Below, one piece after another: positions 1-8,841 of a stretch of 37,631 nucleotides of DNA. The stretch is taken from the NCBI GenBank assembly GCA_900766555.1, contig CAAFVR010000043.1, positions 1 to 37,631 of the forward strand, given 5' to 3'. Below the pieces are notes generated by a model. The model was not told the origin of the DNA and made no database searches. It saw only the letters and a program-made list of their open reading frames with translations. The number at the start of each line of letters is the position of its first letter. Position 1 is the first letter of the stretch. Source of the stretch: Helicobacteraceae bacterium (GTDB lineage: Bacteria; Campylobacterota; Campylobacteria; Campylobacterales; Helicobacteraceae). A program made the translations under genes and the position numbers.

Positions 1-1211
1 AAGGAATTAAAGTTTAGATCATCTCCGCCATTTATTATTTCTGCTACTTCTATTTCCACATTCTTTGTGGGATCACGACGCGCTGGATCTTGGAGCAATT
101 GGAGATGGTGGGATTGAGCACCCGTATTTTTATTTTGTATTTTTATATGATCTGCTTCGCCCTTTTGTCCAGCGCTATAATCTACTAAAAGCCTAAAAAG
201 TCCGTGATTACCAAAAAGTTTATTGATCTCAACTTGGCGCCAATTTCCTGTGGCATTTGTTAGGCCATTTTCGCCAACTCTTGCGCGCACCAGATCTATT
301 GAACTGATATTGCCCTCTGTGCTAAGTGACTGCAAATTCGCATTACCATCTGTTATTTCATTTGCATTTTGGATATCCAAATTATTGATCTTTGGATTGC
401 CGCCCGTTAGTATCCATTTACCGCCATTTTTGAGCCCAAGATTCAAATGCCCGCCCAAATAATCCTGCTTGCCCAAAAAATAGCTCGTATTATTTGTCAA
501 ATTGATATTCAACTCTGAATCAGCACCAGTTTGCTTAACATCGCCAATTAATTTAACGATATTGCCCTCGCTTACGATAGATCCTAATGGATTTTCCGCC
601 GTACGTTGAGTGTCAGCATAATTTACAAAAATCTTGCCCTTTTTTTGATCTAAATTGAAAATATAGCTAGTTCCGCCATTTCCATTTGTCGTGCCAGAAG
701 TATCGATATATAAATTCTTTTTGAAAACAAAAGATCCTGTTTGATCATTCCCGTTGGGATCATTTGAATTTTGTATCGTGCTTAAAAATACGCCCTGCCC
801 AATATTGCTATTTTTTGCAAATTGCACCGTTAGTGACGATTCAAAAGTGGCCTTTGAGCTGCCTTTTGAAACCGAAAATATCGAGCCATTTGTGCCGGTA
901 ACCCCGCTAAAATCGAGCTGAAAATTAATTTGATTTCTATTGCTATATATTTTTGTTTTACTATCAGTTAGCCCAAGCACCCAGCCATAACTCGTAGTCG
1001 CAGATCCGCTATAGGCGCCAGTGGCGGAAATATCGATATTTTGCTCAGTCGTTGTGGAATTTATTAGCTGATTTTCTTTGTCGCCAAGTATATTTTTATC
1101 ATTTTGGGTCATTTTTATTGTTGTTGTTTTGCCAACAGTAACTATGCTTGGAGTCGCATAAACACCGGTGATACAAACAAGGCCTAGCAAATATCGCAAG
1201 CTAAAATCCAA
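1..1211 (-). CDS. Autotransporter-like surface protein, N-terminal part (cut by window edge)
   Basis: An open frame on the minus strand has no stop from about 1256 down to base 1, so about 400 residues of a larger protein are visible. The start has a hydrophobic stretch (LRYLLGLVCITGVYA) ending in a signal-peptidase-like VYA site. The rest is rich in Asn, Gly, Thr and Ser with beta-repeat character. A segment near 180-150 (HGLFRLLVDYSAG) resembles the passenger-to-barrel region of pertactin-like autotransporters, so I infer a secreted or surface adhesin-like passenger. The start is uncertain. In-frame candidates are TTG at 1256, 1211 or 1199, and none has a good ribosome site. An ATG at 1243 is in another frame and would join only with one extra T in a T6 run (plus-strand A6 at 1230-1235). 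The C-terminal barrel, if any, lies outside the window. Confidence 0.72.
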   Translation of the reverse strand, partial: MDFSLRYLLGLVCITGVYATPSIVTVGKTTTIKMTQNDKNILGDKENQLINSTTTEQNIDISATGAYSGSATTSYGWVLGLTDSKTKIYSNRNQINFQLDFSGVTGTNGSIFSVSKGSSKATFESSLTVQFAKNSNIGQGVFLSTIQNSNDPNGNDQTGSFVFKKNLYIDTSGTTNGNGGTSYIFNLDQKKGKIFVNYADTQRTAENPLGSIVSEGNIVKLIGDVKQTGADSELNINLTNNTSYFLGKQDYLGGHLNLGLKNGGKWILTGGNPKINNLDIQNANEITDGNANLQSLSTEGNISSIDLVRARVGENGLTNATGNWRQVEINKLFGNHGLFRLLVDYSAGQKGEADHIKIQNKNTGAQSHHLQLLQDPARRDPTKNVEIEVAEIINGGDDLNFNS

Positions 1212-1263
1212 AATTTCACAAATCTTAGCAAAAAAGATTCCATTTATATTAAACAATATGCAT

Positions 1264-1278
1264 TTGCATTTTATGCAA
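1264..1278. promoter_or_regulatory. Inverted repeat upstream of the autotransporter gene
   Basis: TTGCAT and ATGCAA are perfect 6-base arms around TTT. The site lies in the gap between the leftward autotransporter gene and the rightward tRNA, where an operator could sit. No regulator is known to me for this sequence and chance cannot be excluded. Confidence 0.25.
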
Positions 1279-1381
1279 CTTGCCAAAAAGAGAAATGTTT
1301 GTTACAATCCCTCCTGCTTTTTTGCCCACCCAAATTAAACTTTAGCGCAAAAGCGCCGGAGCAATGTGGTCGGGCTAAAGC

Positions 1382-1458
<77 letters not shown>

Positions 1459-1459
1459 T

Positions 1460-2776
1460 TCATTTATTAAAATCAACTATCACCATTCCGGCGAATTTTT
1501 CATCTTTATAAAATTCCACGCGATACATCACATCGGATCTATCAATGGCAAATCTATTTTGGAGCATATTTTTGCTAATTTTATAGCCCGCTTCGCTTTT
1601 TTTAGACCCCACAAAACCGATCACATTAACCCTTATGCCATTTTGAGGCATCACTTCAAATGTCTTTTTAACCTTAATGACGCTGGGTATTTGCACGCTT
1701 TGAGCCTTCCCATCTATTATAAAATCTGCCGTTTTTATATCTTTATCAAAATCTAGATAAATTGGCTTTAGCTTCGTTTGCAAACGATTGCCATATTTCA
1801 AAAATACCTCATTTTTCCTATCGCTAAGCCCCAAAATATGCGAATTTGACGCTAATTTGATATTTTCAACATCATTTTTATAATTCATTGGCAGCGGAAA
1901 ATACATAAGCTCGCTTTTTAGCCCAAAAAGTGGCAATTTAATTGAATTTGCAATTGTCACATCCAAGCTCTTATCATTTATCAAACGATACAAAACCTTC
2001 GGATCTAGCTTAAAATCTCGCTCAAATCCGATCCCAATTTCATTAAAAAGCGCCTCTAATGCCAATAAATGATAATAAACGCGAGTTTGCAAATCCAAAT
2101 TTTTGGACGCCTCACTAGCGATGGCTGATTTTTTATGTCTTATCGCATAATATGTGAGCGCCTTTTCCATCTCGGTATTGCCCTCTGCGGTCTTGGTATT
2201 GCGCGTATAATAGCGCTCATTTGGGCGGAGCAAATGCGCATTGATATGTGAAATTATAGCCTTTGATAATGCGCCAAGATGCGGGAATTTCGCGCCTTCT
2301 AGATCTTCTTGATCGATTATGGAACAAGCGCCCCAACGATTTGGATTTGCAATTTGGCTCTCAAATGTCGGACGATAAAATCCGCCGCCATCATGCAAGT
2401 GAAAAATAATGTCAATTTTGCTATCCAAAATAAGCTTTTTTATGCGATTTACGAGCTCAAACTCCGGATCTGAGGGCTCAATCAAATTAAATTTGCGATT
2501 CATATCGCCATATAAACCGCGACTATTTACAAGCATGCTGTGGCGATTTAGCACACTTATTGCGAGCACGCGCCCTTTTGTAATGCGATAATGATTTAGA
2601 AAAATATTAACAGCATTAAATCCGCCTGGTTCATCGCCTTGAATCCCGCCGATTACAAGCGCAGTTGGCGCATCATTCTTTTTAGAATCTTTTGGGCCTT
2701 TTGAAATGATGCTAAAATCAAGTGGTTTTGCAAAGACAAATCCAAAAAGAGCCAAAGCCAACCAGATCTGACGCAT
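1460..2776 (-). CDS. csd4: Csd4/Pgp1-type peptidoglycan D,L-carboxypeptidase (M14 family)
   Basis: This is a periplasmic zinc carboxypeptidase that trims the muropeptide tripeptide to a dipeptide and is needed for helical cell shape in Helicobacter and Campylobacter. At 438 residues it matches the length I recall for H. pylori Csd4. It has a signal peptide (about 1-16, ending FVFA). The motif GGIQGDE places Gln46 and Glu49, FHLHD places His126, and IASEAS places Glu222. These are the positions reported for the atypical Gln-Glu-His zinc site and the catalytic Glu of H. pylori Csd4. The catalytic domain is followed by a C-terminal region of about 190 residues. The start ATG has AAAGAGAC upstream and a TATAAT box at 2800-2805. 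The gene is divergent from gltX and ends one base after the tRNA. Confidence 0.93.
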   Translation of the reverse strand: MRQIWLALALFGFVFAKPLDFSIISKGPKDSKKNDAPTALVIGGIQGDEPGGFNAVNIFLNHYRITKGRVLAISVLNRHSMLVNSRGLYGDMNRKFNLIEPSDPEFELVNRIKKLILDSKIDIIFHLHDGGGFYRPTFESQIANPNRWGACSIIDQEDLEGAKFPHLGALSKAIISHINAHLLRPNERYYTRNTKTAEGNTEMEKALTYYAIRHKKSAIASEASKNLDLQTRVYYHLLALEALFNEIGIGFERDFKLDPKVLYRLINDKSLDVTIANSIKLPLFGLKSELMYFPLPMNYKNDVENIKLASNSHILGLSDRKNEVFLKYGNRLQTKLKPIYLDFDKDIKTADFIIDGKAQSVQIPSVIKVKKTFEVMPQNGIRVNVIGFVGSKKSEAGYKISKNMLQNRFAIDRSDVMYRVEFYKDEKFAGMVIVDFNK

Positions 2777-2799
2777 TAAGTCTCTTTTGTTGATTTGAA

Positions 2800-2805
2800 A
2801 TTATA
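2800..2805 (-). promoter_or_regulatory. -10 box for csd4
   Basis: A perfect TATAAT on the minus strand, 24 bases upstream of the csd4 ATG. No -35 is evident, as is usual for the main sigma factor in this phylum. It implies a transcript start near 2793. Confidence 0.6.
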
Positions 2806-2829
2806 ACACGCCCAAAAATGCTATTTTGA

Positions 2830-2835
2830 TATCAT
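2830..2835 (+). promoter_or_regulatory. Possible -10 box for gltX
   Basis: TATCAT directly overlaps the upstream ATG at 2834. If it is used, transcription would begin near 2842, which rules out that ATG and favours the TTG at 2864. Confidence 0.4.
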
Positions 2836-2863
2836 GTATTTTTTATTTTATTTTGGAGTTAGC

Positions 2864-4231
2864 TTGTTTAGATTTGCCCCAAGTCCAACTGGCGATATGC
2901 ATATTGGTAATCTTCGCGCTGCACTTTTTAACTTCATAATGGCAAAAAAACTTGGGCAAAAATTCTTTATCCGCATTGAAGATACGGATCTAGCGCGCAA
3001 TATCAAAGGCAAAGATAAGCAAATTTTGGAGCTACTAAATCTCTTTGGCATAACATATGATTTTTTAAATTATCAGAGCTCAAATAAAGCGCGACATCAC
3101 GAAGTTGCAAATGCGCTTTTAGCAAATGACCTAGCCTTTAAATGTTATTGCTCAAAGGCATTTTTGGAGGCAAAAAAACAGGAATTTTTAGAATCAAAAC
3201 GTCCCTTTAGATATGACGATGATTGGACCAAACAAAATGAAGCAACTTGCGGCATAGATGACCCCACAATTAGGCTCAAGAAAAGCGCTAAGGCGATAGA
3301 ATTTAATGACGAAATCAAAGGTAATGTGAGTTTTCAGCCACATGAATTAGATAGCTTTGTGATTTTGCGCGAAGATTTGAGCCCTACATATAATTTTGCC
3401 TGCGCGGTGGATGATGCGGACTTTGGAGTGAATTTCATAATTCGAGGCGAAGATCATGTGAGCAATACGCCAAGGCAAATTATGATTAAAGATGCCATGA
3501 ATAACCTGCGTCTTGCGCCAAAAAGTGATGTCAAATATGCGCATTTGCCAATAATATTAGGAAGCGATGGCAAAAAACTTAGCAAGCGAGATAGCAGCTC
3601 TAGCGTCGTATTTTTGCTAGAAAATGGCTTTTTGCCAGAGGCTATAGCAAATTATTTAATTTTAATGGGAAATCACACTCCAAAAGAAATTTTCACATTA
3701 AATGAAGCGATAGCTTTTTTTGACATAGCAAAATTATCCAAAGCTCCCGTGAAATTTGATTTAAATATGTTGCGCCACATTAATAGAGAACATTTAAAGC
3801 TAAAAGATGCGCATTTTTTTGATACGCATTTTGAGCTAAAAGATGCCAAATTGGGCGAATTATGTATGCATTTGAGCCAGGAATTTAGCACGCTTCTTGA
3901 GATCAAAGCCGCGCTAGATCTGATGCTTGCGCCAAAAGATATTAAGTCTACTCAAGATCTAGACAATCTTGCCAATAATGCGAAAAAAATTCATGATGTC
4001 ATAACAGATCTACTCTCTCAAAATGCGAATTTGGGCTCATATAATGATTTCAAAATCAGCGTTATGGCCAAAAGCGGCCTAAAGGGCAAGGATTTTTTCA
4101 AGCCATTGCGGGTGCTATTAACAGGGCAAAGTCATGGCATCGAGCTTGAGCTTTTATACCCGCTAATTTCTCATAAACTTAGTGAAATAATCCGCCTAAA
4201 AGAAAATAGAGATAAAGAGGCCAAAGAGTGA
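2864..4231 (+). CDS. gltX: Glutamyl-tRNA synthetase, GltX2 type
   Basis: A class I aminoacyl-tRNA synthetase that charges tRNA with glutamate. Residues after the start read FRFAPSPTGDMHIGN, which contains the HIGH-type motif. Further on, GKKLSKRD is the KMSKS-type motif, and RIEDTD and NFACAVDD are family landmarks. The GDMHIGN form matches my memory of H. pylori GltX2, the paralogue that misacylates tRNA-Gln for later amidation; that assignment is from family knowledge. I start it at TTG 2864 (455 aa) because GGAG sits five bases upstream and the protein then begins where homologues do. The frame extends to an ATG at 2834, which would add ten hydrophobic residues. It is first in a tightly packed operon and overlaps the next gene by four bases. 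Confidence 0.95.
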   Translation: MFRFAPSPTGDMHIGNLRAALFNFIMAKKLGQKFFIRIEDTDLARNIKGKDKQILELLNLFGITYDFLNYQSSNKARHHEVANALLANDLAFKCYCSKAFLEAKKQEFLESKRPFRYDDDWTKQNEATCGIDDPTIRLKKSAKAIEFNDEIKGNVSFQPHELDSFVILREDLSPTYNFACAVDDADFGVNFIIRGEDHVSNTPRQIMIKDAMNNLRLAPKSDVKYAHLPIILGSDGKKLSKRDSSSSVVFLLENGFLPEAIANYLILMGNHTPKEIFTLNEAIAFFDIAKLSKAPVKFDLNMLRHINREHLKLKDAHFFDTHFELKDAKLGELCMHLSQEFSTLLEIKAALDLMLAPKDIKSTQDLDNLANNAKKIHDVITDLLSQNANLGSYNDFKISVMAKSGLKGKDFFKPLRVLLTGQSHGIELELLYPLISHKLSEIIRLKENRDKEAKE

Positions 4232-4506
4232 TAGGTTTTGCTCTATTTTTGCATTATCTAATCCAGATCTACATTTGGATTGTCATTATTCATGGTTTTT
4301 TGGGCTTTTTTGGCCGGCCAAAGAGCGCATTTTTCCAAGCCATAATACATTTTGTTGTGATACTCGTAAGTCCGCTGCTAAATTTTTTGCGCTCCAAAAT
4401 CCCGCTTGTAATAAATGGGCTAGATCTGACTCCATTTGCGCTAATTGTGGCATTAATCGTAATTGACAAAGCCATAATCCATTATTTGAGCAGCTATGCT
4501 TTTTAG
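4228..4506 (+). CDS. YggT-family small membrane protein
   Basis: A 92-residue protein with two or three hydrophobic segments separated by a loop with GRPKSAFFQ and a second segment beginning SPLLNFLRSKIP, the typical YggT layout. YggT proteins are small inner-membrane proteins of poorly defined role. It begins with GTG inside the end of gltX (four-base overlap) and overlaps slt by 11 bases, so it is translationally coupled. In H. pylori, as I recall, the same gene lies between gltX2 and slt. Confidence 0.82.
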   Translation: MIGFALFLHYLIQIYIWIVIIHGFLGFFGRPKSAFFQAIIHFVVILVSPLLNFLRSKIPLVINGLDLTPFALIVALIVIDKAIIHYLSSYAF

Positions 4507-6154
4507 AATCCTCGCTTTCTTTATTTTTTTAAATGTCGCACATGCCGCGAAAATCACGCTAGATTCAATACAAAATTATCCAAAAGGGATTGCGCGCGAT
4601 TTTTATATTTTTCATTTTATAAATCAAAAAGATAGCTCAAATGAACTTGCGCTAAAAGCCTATAATCTGGCGCTGTACAAAACGCCGCGCCTCCAAAATG
4701 CTTTGTCAAAAAAGCTCCCGCTAGAACTGTTGCCAAAAGAAATTTATTGCAAAAAGCTAGATTTCAAAACGCTTTTAAACCAAGATACAAAATGCATTGA
4801 ATCTGGCCTAAAACTTGATGATGTGTTAGGGAAAAATCAATCAGATCTAGCAAATAAATTAAGCTCGCAACATCTAAAAAATATAGTCCAAACGCTAAAA
4901 TCCGCAAAATTGGACAAAAATGCCATTTTTGATGCCACACCAGCTGAAATAATGCAAATTTTTACCTCCATTAATAAAGCAAATAAGCTAGATCTTTTTG
5001 AGGGATTTACAATTAATGATCGCTCAAAAACAAAGCTAATTGAGATTATAAATGCCAAAAATGCGGGCTTTGATCGCGCGATCTCACAAATTGTGCTAGA
5101 TCAGAATTTTAAAACGCTTCAAAATATGCTTTTAGATATCGATGTCTCAAAATTAAATGCGAGCTCAAATGCGTATTTTTACCTAGCTTTTAATCAAGTT
5201 TTAAACAAAAAAGATGTGGACAAAAAATTAGCCAAAGATCTTTTCAAAAAAGCGCAAGATGCAACAAATAGCGGATTTTATCGCGACAGAGCGCTATTTT
5301 GGCGCTATTTAATGAGTCAAGATAGCGAACTTTTAGAGGAATTGCACAAAAGTAATAATCCAAATATTTTTAGCATTTATGCTAGTTATTTGCTAAAAAA
5401 AGAGCCAGAATTTGATGTCTCAACGCTTCAAAGCTCAAAAAATAATGCTAATTTTGATGTTTCAAATCCATTTGCCTGGCAAGAGATCCGATCTAGCCTA
5501 AAAGACGCAGATAAAAATACATTTGATGCGATCTTGGCAAAGCTAGATTCAGCCCCCACTTTACCGCATCTTGCCTATGCTAAAAATATTGAAGAAAAAT
5601 ATGCCAAAAATTACTTTCTCTTTGCCTATGATGAATCCAAAATTTGGGATAATGCGCTAGATAAGGCGCTAAATTACGCAATCGCTAGGCAAGAATCTCA
5701 ATTGATCCCAGCTGTGGTTTCGCCCTCATATGCGCTTGGAATGATGCAAATTATGTTTTTTAATGTGCCCCATTTTGCCAATGAGATCTACAAAAAAAAT
5801 GACAAAAAGCCAGCCATAAATGAATTTGATATGTTTAATCCAAAAACCGCGCTAGCCTTTGGAAAATACTATATCGATGAACTAAAAGAGCAGTTCAAAA
5901 GCCCACTTTTTAGCGCATATGCTTACAATGCTGGGCCTACTTTTCTGCGCAGGCTATTAAAAAAGGGGAATTTATTTGTGCAAAATAGGGATTTTGAGCC
6001 CTGGATCTCAATGGAGCAAATCCCATATGAAGAAACGCGCTTTTATGGCATGCGCGTTATTGCAAATTATGTAATCTATGCAAAACTTTTGGGCGTGGAT
6101 TTGAATTTAAATAATCTACTCAAAGAAGTTCTAATAAATAAAGGTGCAAAATGA
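4496..6154 (+). CDS. slt: Soluble lytic murein transglycosylase (Slt70-like)
   Basis: A periplasmic enzyme that cleaves the MurNAc-GlcNAc bond with formation of 1,6-anhydro ends. A signal peptide (about 1-17, ending NVAHA) is followed by an alpha-helical region and a C-terminal GEWL/SLT domain. The catalytic Glu is residue 400 in ARQESQ, followed by SPSYALGMMQIM and AYNAGP, all SLT signature pieces. At 552 residues it is close to the size of Helicobacter Slt. It overlaps the upstream yggT-like gene, and its stop shares ATGA with the galU start. Confidence 0.94.
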   Translation: MLFRILAFFIFLNVAHAAKITLDSIQNYPKGIARDFYIFHFINQKDSSNELALKAYNLALYKTPRLQNALSKKLPLELLPKEIYCKKLDFKTLLNQDTKCIESGLKLDDVLGKNQSDLANKLSSQHLKNIVQTLKSAKLDKNAIFDATPAEIMQIFTSINKANKLDLFEGFTINDRSKTKLIEIINAKNAGFDRAISQIVLDQNFKTLQNMLLDIDVSKLNASSNAYFYLAFNQVLNKKDVDKKLAKDLFKKAQDATNSGFYRDRALFWRYLMSQDSELLEELHKSNNPNIFSIYASYLLKKEPEFDVSTLQSSKNNANFDVSNPFAWQEIRSSLKDADKNTFDAILAKLDSAPTLPHLAYAKNIEEKYAKNYFLFAYDESKIWDNALDKALNYAIARQESQLIPAVVSPSYALGMMQIMFFNVPHFANEIYKKNDKKPAINEFDMFNPKTALAFGKYYIDELKEQFKSPLFSAYAYNAGPTFLRRLLKKGNLFVQNRDFEPWISMEQIPYEETRFYGMRVIANYVIYAKLLGVDLNLNNLLKEVLINKGAK

Positions 6155-6990
6155 GTGAACATTTGATCAAAAAATGCCTTTTCCCCGCGGCGGGCTATGG
6201 CACGCGATTCCTGCCCGCTACAAAAACGATGCCAAAAGAAATGCTCCCAATAATAAATAAACCACTAATCCAATTTGGCGTTGAAGAAGCGCTAGATGCG
6301 GGCTGTCAAGAAATCGCAATCGTAACTGGCCGCGGCAAACGCAGCATCGAAGACTATTTTGACATCAATTATGAGCTAGAAAATGAAATCAAAGGCACCC
6401 CAAAAGAACAGAGCCTATCAAGCGTGCGCAAAATAATAGAAAATGCGACATTTTCCTACACCAGACAAAACAAAATGCTAGGCCTAGGCCATGCGATATT
6501 AACCGGGCAAACGCTATTGCAAGATGATCCTTTTGCTGTAATTTTGGCAGATGATTTATGCATAAATAAAGGCGGCAAAGGCGTTTTGGCCCAAATAGTT
6601 GAAATATATGCTAGATATAAATGCTCCATCGTGGCGGTTCAAGAGGTAGATCCGAATGAAGTGCAAAAATACGGTATCATCTCGGGTAAAGAAATTGAGC
6701 CAAACACCTTTAAGGTTGAATGCATGGTTGAAAAGCCCAAAGTATCCGAAGCTCCAAGCAACCTAGCAATAATTGGGCGCTACATTTTGACTCCAGATAT
6801 TTTTAAAATCCTAAAGCACGCAAAACCCGGTAAAAATGGCGAAATACAAATAACAGATGCGCTAAATACGCAGGCAAAAAGTCATCTCGTTTTGGCCTAT
6901 AAATTTAGTGGCGAACGTTTTGATTGCGGGAGCGTGGATGGATTCGTGCGCGCTATTAATACACTCTACAAAGAAGAGGGAGAATTTTGA
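6151..6990 (+). CDS. galU: UTP-glucose-1-phosphate uridylyltransferase
   Basis: Makes UDP-glucose for surface polysaccharide and LPS. The N-terminal nucleotidyltransferase signature is FPAAGYGTRFLPATK, followed by PKEMLPI. VILADDL and VEKPK are typical of GalU. The length is 279 residues, normal for the family. AAAGG lies six bases before the ATG, which overlaps the slt stop. The stop overlaps the TTG start of the next small gene by four bases. Confidence 0.95.
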   Translation: MSEHLIKKCLFPAAGYGTRFLPATKTMPKEMLPIINKPLIQFGVEEALDAGCQEIAIVTGRGKRSIEDYFDINYELENEIKGTPKEQSLSSVRKIIENATFSYTRQNKMLGLGHAILTGQTLLQDDPFAVILADDLCINKGGKGVLAQIVEIYARYKCSIVAVQEVDPNEVQKYGIISGKEIEPNTFKVECMVEKPKVSEAPSNLAIIGRYILTPDIFKILKHAKPGKNGEIQITDALNTQAKSHLVLAYKFSGERFDCGSVDGFVRAINTLYKEEGEF

Positions 6991-7154
6991 TTTACAATTT
7001 GTCATTTTTTGGCATCGTGTATGGCGTCTTTTTAGCGGGCCTTTTGCCGCTTGGACTTGGAATTTGGATAATCACATTACTAAAACCAAAGCCGTACATA
7101 AGCCCATTAAACCCGCTAGATCCGGAAAATAGCGCAGATTCGCTCAAAAAATAA
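6987..7154 (+). CDS. Small membrane protein between galU and murA (55 aa)
   Basis: This short ORF is easily missed. It starts with TTG overlapping the galU stop (TTGA), preceded by AGAGGGAG, and its TAA shares TAATG with the murA ATG. The protein starts IYNLSFFGIVYGVFLAG, forms one long hydrophobic segment to about residue 33, and ends in a short Pro/Lys-rich polar tail (KPKPYISPLNPLDPE). From memory, H. pylori also has a small uncharacterised gene (HP0647) in this position, but I cannot confirm homology. Exact coupling at both ends argues that it is translated. Function unknown; probably a single-pass inner-membrane protein. Confidence 0.72.
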   Translation: MIYNLSFFGIVYGVFLAGLLPLGLGIWIITLLKPKPYISPLNPLDPENSADSLKK

Positions 7155-8428
7155 TGGATTTTTTACGCATTAGTAAATTTGACAAAGATACAAATAATCT
7201 TGGTCAAATCCAAATATCCGGGGCTAAAAATGCCGCCCTGCCCGTGCTTGCTAGCTCGCTCCTTTTTGAAAATGAACTTAAAATATCAAATCTCCCAAGT
7301 GTTGTAGACGTCCAAACGCTATTAAAATTGCTCGAAAATTTGGGCGTAAAATTATTAAAAGATGGCTCCAATCTCACAATTTCGGCCAAAAATGTGATCC
7401 ACACCAAAGCCACTTATGACATCGTGCGTAAAATGCGAGCTAGTATTTTGGTGCTTGGGCCGCTTTTGTCACGATTTAGGAAATGCGATGTCAGCATGCC
7501 TGGAGGTTGTGCAATTGGCGTTAGGCCCGTTGATTTGCACATTATGGCGATGGAGCAAATGGGCGCAAAAATCAGCATAAAAGATGGCTACATCCTAGCG
7601 CGCGCCAAAAATGGCCTAAAGGGCACAACCATAACATTTCCTAAAATTTCTGTAACTGGAACTGAGAATGTGATTATGGCTGCAGTCTTAGCCAAGGGTA
7701 AAACCATTGTGATAAATGCCGCAAAAGAGCCCGAAGTGGTCCAACTTTGCGAACTTTTGAAAAGTTCTGGCGCAGAAATTAGCGGGATCGGATCTGGCGA
7801 GCTTGAAATCTACGGAAGGGATGGGGAGCCGCTGCAAAATGGCGAAGTTTGCATAATCCCAGATAGAATAGAGGCTGGGACATATCTTTGCGCTGGTGCA
7901 ATTTTGAATAAAAAAATTAGCCTTAGCAATTGCAATGCAAATCATTTAAAAACCGTGCTCACAAAACTAGAAGAAATTGGCTTTAGCTTTGAATTTAACA
8001 ATGATGAAATAAAGCTAAAACAAGCCAAAAAGCTTGAGCCATTTTTTATAGAAACTGCCGAATATCCGGATTTCCCAACGGATCTGCAAGCCCAATTTAT
8101 GGCTCTTGCCACGCAATGTGAGGGCAAAAGCGTAATAACAGAAAATTTATTTGAAAATCGCTTCATGCATGTGGCTGAATTTAAACGCTTGGGTGCTGAT
8201 ATAGCGCTAAATGGCAAGAGCGCACATATAATTGGCAAAACAGAGCTAAGAGGCGCTGATGTTATGGCAACGGATCTACGCGCTAGCTTTGCGCTAATTC
8301 TTGGCGCGCTAGTAAGTCAGGGTAATACAAATATACATCGGATCTACCATCTTGATCGCGGTTATGAAAGCATTGAGGAGAAACTTAGGCAAATTGGCAT
8401 CAAAGCCAAGCGCCTAAAAGAACCATGA
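7154..8428 (+). CDS. murA: UDP-N-acetylglucosamine 1-carboxyvinyltransferase
   Basis: First committed step of peptidoglycan synthesis: transfer of enolpyruvate from PEP to UDP-GlcNAc in the cytoplasm. GAKNAALP near the N-terminus, the Cys loop GGCAIGVRPVDLH with Cys119 as the PEP-reactive residue, and DLRASFAL near the C-terminus are all present. The length is 424 residues, normal for the family. Its fosfomycin-sensitive Cys is retained. The start is fused to the preceding small ORF by TAATG, and the stop overlaps the next ATG by four bases. Confidence 0.97.
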   Translation: MDFLRISKFDKDTNNLGQIQISGAKNAALPVLASSLLFENELKISNLPSVVDVQTLLKLLENLGVKLLKDGSNLTISAKNVIHTKATYDIVRKMRASILVLGPLLSRFRKCDVSMPGGCAIGVRPVDLHIMAMEQMGAKISIKDGYILARAKNGLKGTTITFPKISVTGTENVIMAAVLAKGKTIVINAAKEPEVVQLCELLKSSGAEISGIGSGELEIYGRDGEPLQNGEVCIIPDRIEAGTYLCAGAILNKKISLSNCNANHLKTVLTKLEEIGFSFEFNNDEIKLKQAKKLEPFFIETAEYPDFPTDLQAQFMALATQCEGKSVITENLFENRFMHVAEFKRLGADIALNGKSAHIIGKTELRGADVMATDLRASFALILGALVSQGNTNIHRIYHLDRGYESIEEKLRQIGIKAKRLKEP

Positions 8429-8841
8429 ATAAGCAGCATCTTTTATATCTGAGCTATGCGCTTGGAACTCGCTTTTTTACCCCTTCAAAAAAGCCAGATC
8501 CGATGCTTATAACAATATATACAAATGCAAATGACAAAAAACGTCAAATGTTAGACAAAATAACTCAAAATATCTTTAATCTTAGCCCAAATCAAGTGCT
8601 TGAAATTTGCGTTGATCAAAAATTTGAGCTAGCTAAGATTTCGGGGTTAAAAAATAAAATGATGCTTATTTTTGACTCTGCGCTTTGTGGGCTATTTGAG
8701 CTTAAAAATACTGTTGGTGTCGTGCAAAATTATAATACCAATAAGGCCTTGGCAACGTATAGTCTAGAGATGCTAGAAAATAATGTGGATTTGAAAAAAA
8801 TTGCCCTAAATCATTTTAAAGCGTTGCAAAATGCGCGCTAA
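8425..8841 (+). CDS. Hypothetical protein, 138 aa, coupled to murA
   Basis: I do not recognise the family. The protein is soluble, with no signal peptide or membrane span, and is Lys/Asn rich. Its middle has alternating hydrophobic strands (MLITIYTNAN, KMMLIFDSAL) that suggest a small alpha/beta fold. It starts with ATGA over the murA stop and overlaps the next gene by 11 bases, so it belongs to the same transcript. No function is inferred beyond a possible link to the wall genes around it. Confidence 0.7.
   Translation: MNKQHLLYLSYALGTRFFTPSKKPDPMLITIYTNANDKKRQMLDKITQNIFNLSPNQVLEICVDQKFELAKISGLKNKMMLIFDSALCGLFELKNTVGVVQNYNTNKALATYSLEMLENNVDLKKIALNHFKALQNAR

Noticed and set aside
223..462. 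Plus-strand 79-aa ORF
   Set aside because: It is the shadow of the autotransporter frame on the other strand.
2834..2863. ATG 2834 as the gltX start
   Set aside because: It would add ten hydrophobic residues absent from homologues, and it overlaps the likely -10; TTG 2864 has a GGAG.
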